Assembly (NCBI GenBank): GCA_964059195.1
Contig: CAXKWD010000003.1
Coordinates: 196,688,174-196,752,173, forward strand
Direction of reading: 5' to 3'
DNA from: Ectobius pallidus
Lineage: Eukaryota; Arthropoda; Insecta; Blattodea; Ectobiidae
Length of the DNA stretch: 64,000 nt
The notes under the pieces: model-generated
Seen by the model: the letters and a program-made list of their open reading frames with translations, nothing else
Databases searched by the model: none
Told to the model about the DNA's origin: nothing
Translations under genes and position numbers: made by a program
Shown here: one piece after another, positions 10,861 to 22,969 of the stretch
How positions within the stretch are numbered: position 1 is the stretch's first letter
Layout of the letters: each line of letters opens with the position of its first letter

Positions 10861-11504
10861 TAGACCTGGGATTTTAAGGCAAATGCCTATTTTGTTCCTT
10901 ATGAAATAACATGAAAATTTTTAAATATGTGGACGTTTCATGATAAATCACTTACATTTATAGAGTTTTATAGTGCCCTAAAATGCCTATTTGGACCTTT
11001 AGAGCCTATTTTACTATTTTAGTGCCTAATATGCCTATTTTGTACATTTAAAATAAAAATTCAACTTCTGTAATTTTTACAATCTTATAATGGACATCCC
11101 TCAATGAAAAGCAGAACAGTAGAGGTGGGTTTTGCACAGAAACATGATTATTCCAAACAATATTGTCGCTAAAAGAATGCTGACTGACGGGGGAGGGGGA
11201 GAATTAAGGGGAAGGACTACTGTGTCAAGTGAAAGAACATCTGTTAAAGTGAATATAGTTCGTGATGCCTAATTTTGCAGTTAATTCTGTTAAGAATAGG
11301 TATACCACGTTTCTTGCAGTAAAAAAAGACCATGTTATAGTTTAAGTGTTGTAATATTTTAAAGTCTATTTTCTATCTATTTACGCATTTTTAAAGTATA
11401 TTTTAAGTGCCTATTTTCTCATTTGAAAGCCTATTTACTTGTTTTAAAAGCCTATTTTAGGTGCCTAAAACTAACTTTTTTTAGAGCCTAAAATCCCAGG
11501 TCTA
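10861..11504. mobile_element. hAT-type non-autonomous element, TAGACCTGGG ends
   Basis: Inverted ends TAGACCTGGGATTTTA are flanked by an exact 8-bp duplication GTGATGAC (10853-10860 and 11505-11512), the hAT hallmark. The interior has many copies of GCCTATTTT-like motifs near both ends, as expected for subterminal transposase-binding repeats, and no transposase frame. Confidence 0.9.
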
Positions 11505-11512
11505 GTGATGAC

Positions 11513-12587
11513 TCATAGATCGGTATTCATAGGCCCCATGGCTAGGACTGCATACTCCTTGACTAAGATTAACAACGCAGATAATTGAAAATGTATATTT
11601 CATAATGTTGGTCATTTATTATAGTGGGAAGCAAACACGTCACAAAGTGCAAGCTTTGCGAAATAAAAATTGCGTTTTGCTCGCTGTGTGATAAAAACGC
11701 CACGTTGTTAATTTGATGACGTTTTGCTGCATCAGAAAGTGCAGCTCCCTTGCGGCAAACCAAATTAATTGCCTTCTGCATTCTGATGCTGATAGGTGAA
11801 ATTCACTATTTTTTTCTTCTTCTAAGCAATGAATGGTTCTGTAACCTTATATTCTGACATCCTCTTTATTGACTTCTTTTACAAACATGTACTATTTTCC
11901 GAATTAATCAAACTGTTACATTTACGGGTGATTGTCGCTACAAAATGGCAGCCACGTTTCATGCACTAAATATCATTTCCGAGGTAATTTCCACAAATGT
12001 GTGTTTTACTGAGTTATTATATTTACTTTCTTGCATATATGTAGCACACAAGAAGTATATTGTTCGTGACAAGAAATCGAAATCAAGATAACACCGGGAA
12101 ATCATTCACAATGCCTAGAAACCAAACGTCTACAGGGTGTTAATGAATAACACCGAAATATTTTACCTGTCTATAGAGGAAACATAGAGAAGCAACTTTT
12201 ATTAGGAGAGTTTTTCTCTATATCTTAAAATGTGTATGCAACAAGGCATTAACGTTATTACTATTTGTTGCCCATAAGTCACTAAGTCAACAGCTATAGG
12301 CCTAGCATAATTTAGTGTTTCCATAATCTGCAAAATTTACAGACTAATGACATGACTGGCCGCCAATGCATTAGTTTTTTTAATTCATAACTACAGTGTT
12401 AAAATGAATTTCCTTTGTTTTGCATTTTTTCAATTGTTAGAAGTCAATGGCGGTCATGCCCTGAGATATTTTATGCTGTAACAGGAAAAATTGAATCCAT
12501 AGAGTAAAAATCTCGTAATAAAATTTGCTTGTCTATGTCCCATCTATACAAAGGTAAAATATTTTGACATTGAATTATTCAATAAAA
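11513..12587. other. Spacer including a diverged repeat at 11790-12010
   Basis: 11790-12010 is the inverted, diverged partner of 9270-9480. The rest shows no gene. The minus-strand 70-codon frame at 11569-11781 has no recognisable domain. Confidence 0.45.
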
Positions 12588-13738
12588 TCAGGTAAACTGA
12601 TGTAACAAAGTGCCAGTATGTTTTTGTTTAATCAGTTATGACTGCAATTATGATATGCAGGATATGTTTTTTTTTTTAAATTGATTTCCAAGTTAAGCTC
12701 CAGATTTATTCATTAAGCAGGGCTTACCGAAGAAGAAATGGTCTACCATCTCGGCCACCTGGGTCCTTTTAACGGTCTACTTGGATAAGCGCATGTAAAT
12801 CAATAGTGTTTTTTGTCAAAGCTACCTGTATTTTAATTTCCAAGGCCTTATAAGATCACAGTAAAACAATAGGCTATGTTGTCAAGATAACTGATTTTCA
12901 TTTTTTTTTATAAATTCTTTCGAATACGTATATTACCATAAAATAGGCACTAAATTGAGCATTACTCCGAAACAGGTCAACCGATTTTATCCATTATGAA
13001 TAGACGTCTTCCCATGGACATTATAAATGTGTATACCAAGTTTCATAAAAATCCGGTAAAGCGTATTTGAGTTACCGCGTCTTTGAAATATACACTAAAT
13101 TGGGTTTTACTCCGGTACCGGTCTACCGATTTGGTCCAATATCAGTAGACGTCTTTCCACGTACATTATAAATGGGTATACAAAATTTCAGGAAAATCCA
13201 ATAAAGCATATTTGAGTTATCGCGACTTCTTATATATTAACATAAAAACACTAAATTGGGCATTATTCCGGTACTGGCCAACCGATTTGGTCCAATATCA
13301 ATAAACGTCTTCCCATGGACATTATAAATGCGTATACGAAGTTTCATAAATATCCGATAAAGCGTATTTGAGTTATTGCGCCTTTAAAGTAGACACTAAA
13401 TTGGGTTTTACTCCGGTACCGGTCAACAGATTAGGTTCAAATTCAATAAGGCACTTCTCATGGACGTCATAAATGGGTATACCAAGTTTCATGGAAATCC
13501 GATACAATCTATTAAAATAGGCACTAAATTGGGCATTACTCCGGTACCGGTGAATCGATTTGGTTCAATATCAATAGGGTTCTTCCCATTGACATTATAA
13601 ATGTGTTTTCCAAGTTTCATGAAAATCCGAAAAAGCGTATTTGAGTTATGGCGCGTACAGACACACGGACGGACAGACAGACGGACAGACATTTTTCGTC
13701 CCCACACACAATCTCATAAAGTACCATACTGGCACTTA
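12588..13738 (-). repeat. R1 interspersed repeat with five tandem units
   Basis: The block CACTAAATTGGGxxTTACTC starts units at about 12946, 13088, 13249, 13393 and 13522, giving spacings of roughly 130-160 bp. Each unit carries ACCGATTTGGTCCAATATCA, CATGGACATTATAAATG and AAAGCGTATTTGAGTTA. It ends with an ACGGACAGACAGACGGACAG tract and AAAGTACCATACTGGCACTT. The left part (12588-12665) matches 6446 and, inverted, 4087-4205. Confidence 0.85.
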
Positions 13739-14397
13739 ATAACATCCTTTATTAAATTAATAACATCATCTACAATCGTTGGAAAATCTATACTATACTA
13801 CTTTTCCGTAAAAGTTTCTCCTGCTTCCATAGGTTCTATGTGTAAAATATCATACAATTTATGAGATTTAAATATCCATTCTTTTACTAATATTTAATAT
13901 CATTACTAATATTTAATATTACTAAAAGAATGGAGATTTGAATTCGAAGTTTATCAAGTTTCAACAAAATCGCTCCAGTCGTTTGAACGTGAAGCAGTGA
14001 TGCATATAACAACAAAATTCACTTGCCTGGAGCTGGAACTTACACATGTTGCTTCCTGTGAACACAAAGAAGCGATTCAGTGCAGCATGTTCGTTTTATT
14101 ATCAATTCATACGCTCAGAAAAAGAAGACGAAACTCTGATATACCAAGTTCAAAGAGTCTCTTCACGTTAGTAACTTCGTTACACCATGGCCCCTTATGT
14201 TAGTACGGAAGAAAATTACATCAGGAGACAAGTATCCTAGCAACAGCAAGGTAGTGAGTTTCATTCACATTCAGTTCTCAAGAGGGCGTGGTATATGCGA
14301 TACTATAGGCTACTCTTTTTCATAATGCCATATCCGAAAATGTAGGTCATGACGTCTTCTGTTATAAAGAAATAAGGTCTTGAATGCTCTATATTGT
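13739..14397. other. Unassigned spacer
   Basis: Contains the local inverted repeat TATTTAATATCATTACTAAT/ATTTAATATTACTAA near 13885-13925. No supported gene. Confidence 0.45.
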
Positions 14398-14409
14398 AAT
14401 ATTGTAATA

Positions 14410-14716
14410 AAAGTAAAGTAAAGTGTTCCCTATTACAGGCCATGGAGGCCCAGAGGGTTCCAGGAGGTTGAGGCTCCCAGATTTTTAGACATCGGCACAT
14501 GAAGGTGGTAAGGTTGTCAGCCTTAAGCACCGGCCGCCTTTACCCCCAGGATTGCTCCTGGTACTCATTTCTGTTAGAGGCTGAGTCGACCCCAGGGCCA
14601 TAGTGCTACCAGAAGGATTAAGCCAATTGAAAAACTCAACGATCTCATCGGGGATCGAACCCGCGACCTTCCGGTTTGTAGCGCAGCGCCTAAACCACTA
14701 CGCTACGGCGTACCCC
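14410..14716 (-). mobile_element. tRNA-derived SINE, family C, copy 1
   Basis: Minus-strand head GGTACGCCGTAGCGTAGTGG (box A) and GGGTTCGATCCCC (box B), followed by a body with CCAGGAGCAATCCTGG. A 12-bp target duplication AATATTGTAATA lies at 14398-14409 and 14717-14728. Confidence 0.9.
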
Positions 14717-14770
14717 AATATTGTAATAGATAGGTCTTATGTATATTCAATTATAAACACAGAAAGTTTT

Positions 14771-14994
14771 TGGTGACCTGGGTGGCGCAGTTAGTATCGT
14801 GCTGGCTTCGGTGCCCAAGGTTGCGAGTTCGAACCTGGTTCAGGTCGTGTGCATAAATGTGTCAGGCCCATGTCAGTAGATTTACTGGCATGCAAAAGAC
14901 CTCCTGCGGGACAAAATTCTGGCACACCGGCGACGGTCCCAGGCCTAAGTAGTAGTTCATCCCCGTCATTAAATAACCATAGGCTATACGAACA
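14771..14994 (+). mobile_element. tRNA-derived SINE, family B, copy 1
   Basis: Head CCTGGGTGGCGCAGTTAGTA (box A) and GCGAGTTCGAACCTGG (box B), and a body with GACCTCCTGCGGGACAAAAT. Target duplication ACAGAAAGTTTT at 14759-14770 and 14995-15006. Confidence 0.9.
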
Positions 14995-15006
14995 ACAGAA
15001 AGTTTT

Positions 15007-15423
15007 GAATGGAAAATTAAAATTGCTATTCTATACAGCCGCATGGCTCAATGCATGAGCTTTTAGCGTGTAACCGACGTGGAAATTGCAAAATGTTAAA
15101 TGTCCAATTTTAAAACCCTCTTTTTTATGTTTATTGTTGCAAAATGGTAAGGTTTTTTTATAGTATGATAACTTGATTGTAATAAATCAATACAACTACA
15201 GTTGAGCATATAGTAATTGTATTAAAATAACATGAAACGTATTTTCAGGTAGTTGTAAATTGACAAGCCTGACTTGGTATTGGTATTGGAATTCTATAGC
15301 CGCAGATCAGTGAGACGTTTCCGTTTCAGTCTTCCAAGTGGTGGATCACGAAGATCATTGACAGGAATTTGTTGTATCAGAGGATTTACATGTTGGATGA
15401 ATGTCCGTTGCAGCCTAATGTAG
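15007..15423. other. Unassigned spacer
   Basis: No gene, RNA or terminal repeat recognised. Confidence 0.45.
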
Positions 15424-15643
15424 TTAAAGATCTCGCACGAAATCTGTGCCGATGAGACTGTTACTCGCTAGAGAGAGACATGCTATTGTGCAAGAGAGAG
15501 AGGTAGCTTGGCCTTCACAAATAGGAAGGGAGGTATGTTGTGCGAGCGAGATAGGTAGCAGGCCAATCGACGCTACAGTCCCCACGAAAACATAATTCAA
15601 TGACGTAGGCAATCGGCACAGATTTCGTTCGGGATCTTTTTAA
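15424..15643. mobile_element. Short TTAA-flanked MITE
   Basis: Inverted ends of about 28 bp (CGCACGAAATCTGTGCCGAT and, on the right, ATCGGCACAGATTTCGTTCG) start and end at TTAA (15424-15427, 15640-15643), the piggyBac-type target. The interior has AGAGAGAG tracts and no coding potential. Confidence 0.75.
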
Positions 15644-15874
15644 CTCGAAGACGTGTATTCACCTCCGGAAGTCCTATGACGTCTTGCAGTGTTGCATTGT
15701 GTATGTACCAGTATGATCAATTTATTATTTGCAGATATCTATCTTGGATGGTTTGGATTCTTTTCATTTGACCAGAAGAGGGAGACCCCAAATGTACTGC
15801 AATGGCATCGGTGATTTTAATGAAATTATGTTTCAATTGATGTAATCTATATCTGTATTTACGTATTAACTATA

Positions 15875-16420
15875 TCTGATATGATACTAATGCTTTAAAA
15901 ATATTAGCTATTGTAAGGTCTAGGTTAGAATACTGCAGTGTTGTGATGGAATCCTAATCAGATTAAATATATAAATATACTAGAATCGTTCCCCCCAAAA
16001 AAAATTAAATGTTGTTTTTTTAGAATTTTTGGGTATTATCCAACAAAATACAGCAATATTCCCTATTCTATGTTGCTATCAATTTTACACACTGATTCGC
16101 TAGTTGTTAGACGAAAAGTTGATGGTTTAAAATTGTTATGTAATTTAATTCATGCTGGAGAACTGTGTAAGTTAATATCAAATTTACATCTGAATTACTC
16201 CACCTATAAACTGTAGACGTAATAGAACTTTTTATATTAATTATGCACGAAAAAATTATTACAGGAATTCTTCCCTTTTACGACTATGCATTTTGTACAA
16301 TAATTAATCTAAGTAATGATTTTGACACACATCTATTTCAATCCAGAACAGTCTTTTATATAAATATTTGCAACATTTGTAGTGCGCAGTCATTAAATCA
16401 CAAAGCAATGTAATTATTGT
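15875..16420 (+). pseudogene. Non-LTR retrotransposon ORF2 C-terminal relic
   Basis: Translation gives VRSRLEYCSVV, then after a frameshift NPNQIKYINILESF, KIKCCFFRI, GYYPTKYSNIPYS and VVRRKVDGLKLLCNLIHAGE. This order (SxLEYCSVVWNP, then LExxQxxFLR, then LxxRRxxxxxxFLYKLLxG) is the region downstream of the reverse transcriptase domain in Jockey/CR1-like LINEs. At least one frameshift and several stops make it non-functional. No 5' end or target duplication was located. Confidence 0.75.
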
Positions 16421-16888
16421 TCTTTTTTTAAACTTTTTCGTTTGTAATTATTGTAATTGAGTGTGTGTTGTTTTCATTGATTTATTTTATTCTTCTTTTG
16501 TTCTTCTTAAAGTTGTTCTTTATTTGACTGTCAAGTATCTACTTTGTAATTTTTTTAGTTTAGTATACTTAAAATAAAAAATAGAATTAGTCCATGTGAG
16601 TTAAAAATCCAAGGTTAGGCCAAGATATTTTACTGATGTAGAATCAGGAATAGGGGTTCATCCGAAAGTTAACAACATTTCGCTTAAAGGTGAAAGGTGA
16701 GATGGATTTCAATGGATTCATAATAAACCTATCCCAGGTAGCCTAACATATTTGCTGCGAACGGGTCCGCCCATATGTCATGGTGGTTATCCCAGGGGAA
16801 TAAGAAAAATGACACCTTTTAAAGGTGCTCAATCTGCAATAACATCCAGTTAACTGCATCTTCAAATAACAGTTATGTCTCCTCTGAA
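16421..16888. other. Unassigned spacer
   Basis: No supported feature; probably includes the decayed 3' untranslated part of the preceding LINE. Confidence 0.4.
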
Positions 16889-16892
16889 ATTA

Positions 16893-17582
16893 AGGCCTGG
16901 TAATATAAACAAAGTTGATCTTTAGATTAAGTTAAACCTAATCTAATGTTTAACTCTAGCTGCCGTTTTATAATGTTATGGTTAAGTTAAACCGTAGTAC
17001 AATGGTGTTGGTAGACCTGTTGACTGAAAAAAGAAGATGAATTGGGCTTGGACATAAAAGAAAAACAAAAATATCTGCTAATTCGCTTGTATTTGTTTGT
17101 TTGTATGATGAGAAATTGAAGCTAGAAATTTTATTATCAAAGAAACGGTTAAATCAAAATTGAACTTCAATTTTGCTCAGTGTAAGTTTATTTCAATCAC
17201 AGCTAAAATAAAAAGCTATTCGTTGCTCATAAAAATGATCTTACATTAGCATTTTTCTCACAGTACAAACTTCTCTGTTTAGGCCTACATTAGAATACTT
17301 TACGTTGCGGAAAGTAATTAAATAGAATTACTTTAAGTTTTGTCTTACCTTCTCATAGCATGTTGTATCCGAAATCGAATTTGTTGATACTGTCTTATCG
17401 TGTTTTGATAGTCATTTTCATTAAAACAATTATTACGTCTTAAACTGCGGGTTAAACGGTAGAAAAGGTCCAGTTAGGTTAAACTTAAGATTAACTTGTA
17501 GTTATCGTTTATAATTCGCAAAAATCTGAAAAACTAAAGTTTAAACTAAAACTTAAGGTTAAACCATGATTATAATACCGGC
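16893..17582. mobile_element. Possible TIR element with GGCC ends
   Basis: Imperfect inverted ends GGCCTGGTAATATAA (left) and TTATAATACCGGCC (right), with repeated GTTAAACC/GGTTTAAC-like motifs near both ends. TAA occurs next to each end, which would fit a 3-bp duplication. No transposase was seen. The ends are imperfect, so the call is tentative. Confidence 0.45.
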
Positions 17583-18002
17583 CCTAAACGTTATTCAATT
17601 ATTTGTCCCAGCACTTTCCACACACTTCATTTTAGAACCTTAAAAGTGTTAGTATTATTTTATACTTTCCACTGAATTATTTTTCTTTATTTTTTGCGTT
17701 AATTCTATTTTAGCTTTCAATAAAAAAAGATCTTCTCTTCCCGACGTCGTATTTTCTTTCCAGTCAGTATAATCAGATTTAGTCGAAACTTAATCTCATT
17801 TTTTCCCATTTCATTCAAACTGCTCGCTTGTACTTCGCTCTGTGCTATAAAGCTAATTAGCGACATATTTTATTCTGGCCTCTGCTAAAAGAAAAGGAAA
17901 AATAATGAAATTCAATTACATTGTGTTCGCGGCTGCTATCGATTATCATTTGTTTTCGTATCCGTCAAAAGGTTCCCGGAATATATATTTGTTTCTGCCA
18001 CT
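17583..18002. other. Unassigned spacer
   Basis: No supported feature. Confidence 0.4.
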
Positions 18003-18010
18003 GTCATTAT

Positions 18011-18785
18011 TAGGGACCGGATTTTTAGGTTTTCAAAAACACTGTTTTAGGTTTTCCATTAGGTGAAAGAGTTTTTTTTTAGCTTTTTGCCCAAAATATC
18101 GTTTTCGGGTAGAATAATTGGTGTAATGAATTTGAATGTGCTACATAGAATTCAATAGGCCCTACATAATACTTGTAAAGCTTAACTTAACAAAATTGAC
18201 ATAAATTTGAGTAAACTTGCTTTAGGACAATATTGTACAATTGAAGAAAGAAAGCATAGACAATCAAAAGAAGCAGTGAAAATAAGATTGTCTCACATTT
18301 CCTGGTTACAATATATCACTAAATATCTTTCAAGAATCTCGACTGTGAAGTTCTTCCGGTTATCTCCTAGAATACATTTGAAGGCAGAAAATGTCCTTTC
18401 AACCTCACATGACGTCAACAATGGTTGTACGTACGAATATTTTAAAAGGAATACGCCGGTACTCTTACACTTCCTCTCTTGATACTGTCATCCTAGACGA
18501 CATTGGGTTGAACGAAACGCTGGTGGTATTAATTTCAACCCGACAAAAAATTGTCTCTCCGCAAAACATCGATTTCTCAACTGACAAACAAAAAAGACAA
18601 AAAAGTTGCCTAAATTAGATATTTTAGGTTTTATATCCCGTTTAGGTACATTTAGGTTTTTATACCCCATTTAGGTATTTTTAGGTGCCACAGAATTAAT
18701 GTGGGTGAATCCTATGGACATGATTCGCTTTTTGTTTTGGAAGTAAGGGGAAAAAATAGGTAAAAACCTAAGAATCCGGTCCCTA
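18011..18785. mobile_element. hAT-type element, TAGGGACCGG ends
   Basis: Inverted ends TAGGGACCGGATTTTTAGG (left) and CCTAAGAATCCGGTCCCTA (right) are bracketed by the exact 8-bp duplication GTCATTAT (18003-18010 and 18786-18793). TTTTAGGTTTT motifs repeat near both ends. Short frames between 18207 and 18618 are not recognisable as a hAT transposase in my reading, although they could be fragments of one. Confidence 0.9.
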
Positions 18786-18793
18786 GTCATTAT

Positions 18794-19039
18794 AGTTGTA
18801 AGGAGAATATCAATTCTGTTTGATGCTAAAATTCTATACCAAGTTTTCTGCATTAGTATACCTTTTAGTTTCCATTGCTAAAATAAAATCTTATGTTGTT
18901 TAGGATTACATACGGTTACTCTTCATACCTGAACGGCACTTCACAATCTGATATAGAATAAGTGCCTATCGCAGGCAATCTATATTCAGTTGTCTCACAC
19001 TCACCAGTGACGTTTCCTGTCAGTGTTTGTTGGTTGGTA
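18794..19039. other. Unassigned spacer
   Basis: No supported feature. Confidence 0.4.
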
Positions 19040-19262
19040 TATGGTTATTTAACGACGGGGATGCACTGCAACTTAGGCCTTTGACCGTCGCCGGTGATCC
19101 GGAATTTTGCCCCGCAGGAGTTCTTTTACATGCCAGTAAATCTACCGACATGGGCCTGTCACATTTATGCACACATAAACGCCATCGACCTGGGCCGGGA
19201 TCGAACCCGCAACCTTGGGCACAGAAAGTCAGCGCGATACTAACTCCGTCACCCAAGCCGAC
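19040..19262 (-). mobile_element. tRNA-derived SINE, family B, copy 2
   Basis: Minus-strand head with GGCTTGGGTGACGGAGTTAG, GCGGGTTCGATCCCGG and a body containing AACTCCTGCGGGGCAAAATT; the order matches 14771-14994. The family B body ends at the GTTATTTAACGACGGGG region. No clear target duplication. Confidence 0.8.
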
Positions 19263-19446
19263 CCGTCGTTTTTTGCAAATGATAGCTGGCTTATATAGGT
19301 TTCAGAAAATGTCTACGGTTTTTTTAAATACAAGCTTTAGCTCACTGTATAAAAATTCATGTGGAATCCTGACTGGGATGTACACTGTGTTGGTAAGAAA
19401 ATAAGTAATGACTTATTTATGCTCAGTGTACTCAAGGCTAATGTAA

Positions 19447-20176
19447 CAATTGTGACATCCAGTGAGAGAGTGAGCTAAGCCAAAATTGTTCAAATTTTAG
19501 TTATTCTCATCTCTGTATAGTACATATAGTCGTGGAACTGTAAACCTAATATTAAAGGTTTGTGTGGGTTCCTTCCTTATCTATTCTTGAAAGACAATTT
19601 TCATCAATTAAAGGAATGCCTGTGAGAGAGTGGGCTAAGCCAGCTCGGAAAAAAGTCCGAAGTTAATAATTTTTATATGTTGTATGTGGATATTCTGTGA
19701 TGTAATATCCAAGTATTCCAATTCGAGAACCCTGTGCGAACTTCAGGGCAGCTGAAAAACTCGAAATGTTTGGGTTTTTGTAGTTTTTTTCCTTATAAGT
19801 CCTAAAGAACGCGTTATAACCTAAAACATTTGATTACAAAAGTTAAAGAGCATTAAATTTCCTACCATTTGTATTGTTTAAATGTGTTTTTAAAACCAAA
19901 TACTTACCGAGATATGGCGCTTCAAAGTTTTGAAAAAAATTTAAAAAGATCGAAAAACTGCGAAAATAAAACCTTAAGAATGTGACAAAGGGTTGGCACT
20001 GTGGTCTGAAGTTAATTTTTGTGAATACTTTGAAATGTGTAAATTCTGAGAAGAATAAGAAATAAATGAAGTGATAAAATGAATTTTTTCTCATTAGAAA
20101 GCCAAACACAAATCTCAAAATATCTCGATTTCGTTATATCTGGCTTAGCCAACTCTCTCACTGGATGCCACAATTG
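19447..20176. mobile_element. TIR element with CAATTGTGRCATCCAGTG ends
   Basis: The left end CAATTGTGACATCCAGTGAG and the right end (complement of CAATTGTGGCATCCAGTGAG) extend into GAGAGTxxGCTAAGCCA on both sides. A third internal copy GTGAGAGAGTGGGCTAAGCC lies at 19622. No coding frame of note; the 91-codon minus frame at 19843-20118 is A/T low complexity. Confidence 0.65.
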
Positions 20177-20194
20177 AGTCCTTGCTCACTGTGT

Positions 20195-20360
20195 ACTATG
20201 CCTATATACATAGCCATTTAAATTATGGACTGTTGTTATGGGGAAACCATACATCTTCTTGTAGACTTTTTATTTTACAAAGAGAGCAATCAGGTTAATC
20301 TATGGAGCTTCATCTAGGGCTCATTGTAAACAACTTTTTTATTCAATCAGGTATGTTTAC
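20195..20360 (+). pseudogene. LINE ORF2 C-terminal fragment
   Basis: Plus-strand reading with one frame change gives HLNYGLLLWGN, then LFILQRAIRLIYGA and SRAHCKQLF. This matches the post-RT region of CR1/Jockey-like ORF2 proteins (SHLxYGIxxWGNS...IFxLQKRAIRxI). It is short, with frame damage and no boundaries. Confidence 0.7.
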
Positions 20361-21229
20361 TTTACCGTCAATGTATATCCTGGCCTCCCTCCTTTATTCT
20401 TCGTCCACGATAATTAATTGATGTCAGTGTTAGGAATAACAGACAAAGTTAAATAAAAGTAGGCCGAGGGAAAAAAACTAGTTTTACTCAATGTAATTTC
20501 AGTACGGTAGAAGTATTTTACCTTCCCTTATGTTATAATTTGGGTTGCCTAAATGGTGGCGATTCGGGAATACCTGATGTATTAGAATGTGAAGTGAGAA
20601 AGCCTTATGGTTATGATAAAGAATGTCTTGCGATGTTCTAAATTTAGATCTCTTTTTCTTTGGAATACTACATTGAATTTACGTTTATATCAGCATGCTC
20701 TGAATAATCATATAACTACACTTTTTCTTTCTTAATAGACTGGACCATGAAAACAGTTTGAAATGCATGCAGACTGTCATTTTAATATGACTTCACTTCT
20801 TCATTCACTGATATGGATATCAGTTGAAATATATCTCCTTCAGGGATTTAATCTTCAAAATTTCTTCGTGTCATTTGTCATCTTACTTGGGATATTACCA
20901 TTTCAAGTCATAGCATTCTATGCCTTAACATTTAAATGGAAAGGCAGTTGGAAACAAATTGTGTCATTTATTACAAAAGACTTGATTCCTATAAAAAAGG
21001 TGAGGTTAGGTTTCCAGTTGCTTGCGTCATAATGGCGGGGCGTTGGACTGTGAACTAGGATTTCTTCACACCTAGAAGGCTGTGACGGAGAAGTCACTTC
21101 TTATCGCTTTGAGAGTGTTACGTTCATTGAGCTGGTAAGTAATTCATTGTCCGGCATATTTGTTACTTATATCTAGTTGGATTCTATTGTGACTGCTGTA
21201 AGTATCCGTTGTAGCGATTAAAATAATAT
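20361..21229. other. Unassigned spacer
   Basis: An 89-codon plus frame at 20763-21032 is hydrophobic (IWISVEIYLLQGF, FVILLGILPFQVIAFY) but lacks recognisable context; it may be a chance frame or a relic. No other feature. Confidence 0.35.
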
Positions 21230-21231
21230 TA

Positions 21232-22440
21232 CCGTATTTTACGGACTATAAGACGCTCCGTACCATAAGACGCACTTTGATTTTAGGATAGAAATTTAAA
21301 GGAAAATAAATTTTTTAGTACACGCTCTCTAAAACAGCTGCTTATCGGACTGGTAACACGCCGAAAAGCTGCACTTTAAAGGACAAGTCCGCTAAAATTG
21401 CATAAAAGTGCATTCAAACTGCATTCAAAATGCAATTTTAGCGGCCTTGTCCTTTAAAGTCGTCATGGCAATCTATAAACAAAACCCAGATGGCATTGAC
21501 CAGTCACACCAACTTTAACATGGATTTACGCATATAATTGGTCATAAAACAACAAATTTAAGCCAACACGTTTCTTTATGATAATCAGAAACTTTACCAG
21601 GATTTTTCGCAAAACACGGTAGCCCACTTCATCACATGACAACAAATATAAGCCAAAAAATTTTCACATTTTGGTTCACTTGAAAAACATTCCTTACCAT
21701 GGACGAACAGCATTTAAATGCTGTAATATGTCCCTTCTCATAGCCTATTTCTGCCGTGAAGTTACTGGTAGCAGTCCGATTCGGACTCATCCAGTATTTC
21801 AGCCTCGGCTTTCGCCTCGGCCGCTATACTAAATTCGTCCGCTAAAGCGTTATTTTGCGTACTTGATACATAAATAGCTATAATGTGATTCTATGAAAAA
21901 TTCTGAAGGGAATAATATACTTATTACATAAACAAATTATAACCTTGTACGATGGAATCAGTGTAAATCACTTCTAACTTAAAACCTGCGTTCTACGAAA
22001 ATCTGTTCTGTACAAGTGGCATCGCGTAAATTTTAACAACTGAACTGATGTCTCATAAAGACTGAAAATACTTTACACCCTCTAACCCTCCATTTAACAT
22101 ATGGTAAGTATGACAGGACAATGCAGTTTAGAAGTCGTTGCCTTCATTTAAACCACCCGGCGGAGACAACTCTTTCCGTATTAAAGAACTCAACATTCCT
22201 TTATTTTCGCATTGTATACCTACCCTCATTTTACAGTTGTGACAAGTGCACTGATGTACAGTCTGTGCCAAAGCTTGCAACTAACCTATCCTTAGAACAA
22301 CTTCTTTATGATTACGGTATTACCGGCAATATTTACCATGATTTAAAATTCGTTGTGTACTTCGGACCATTAGACCCACCCAACTTTCAAGGCTCTGTTT
22401 TCAAGGTAAAAAAATGCGTCTTATGGTCCGTAAAATACGG
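21232..22440. mobile_element. pogo-like Tc1/mariner element, CCGTATTTTACGG ends
   Basis: The left end CCGTATTTTACGGACTATAA and the right end TTATGGTCCGTAAAATACGG are inverted, continue into a GACGC/GCGTC block, and are flanked by TA (21230-21231 and 22441-22442). The interior contains a block shared with 8455-8660. The plus-strand frame 22121-22456 runs through the right TIR and is not a convincing transposase. A second palindrome (AAATTGCATAAAAG...GCAATTTTAGCGG) lies at about 21395-21450. Confidence 0.8.
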
Positions 22441-22442
22441 TA

Positions 22443-22964
22443 TGTATACCGCATAAAAAAGGCATCTGAATACAGGGAGAATAAGACATATTAGGAACTC
22501 AACGATTACGTGCAAGTCATAATCATTGTTAAATAATATAACTTAATCATTTCACTATTGTGTGAATAGATATTAGCAGCGTAGTGCAAAGTATGAAAAG
22601 GTTAGACGCTACTTGTATAGAAGAAAAGAGTTTTGTCTGTATACAATGTAAATAAAGAGATACAAGGAAGAACACTTTTTCCATATGACAAAAGGCTTCT
22701 GTTTATCGGAAGTAAGGAGACGTTGCATGCCAGCTCACCCTAACATGCAGCCTAAAATGCACGCCACTGTTACAATTTAACTCTTCCCAGATTGAATCAA
22801 GTATTGATCGATAGCAACAAGTTCGATTGTAGAATCACCAGGAAGCAATAAACATATACGGTAGATGAGAGTGATTGAAAAGCTGTTAGATATTTCGTTG
22901 TTGAGACATGGGGAAAGTGATAGTTCTATTTAACCCATAGCTAACGACTGACGAAAAAATCTGT
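22443..22964. other. Unassigned spacer
   Basis: No supported feature. Confidence 0.4.
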
Positions 22965-22969
22965 ATATA

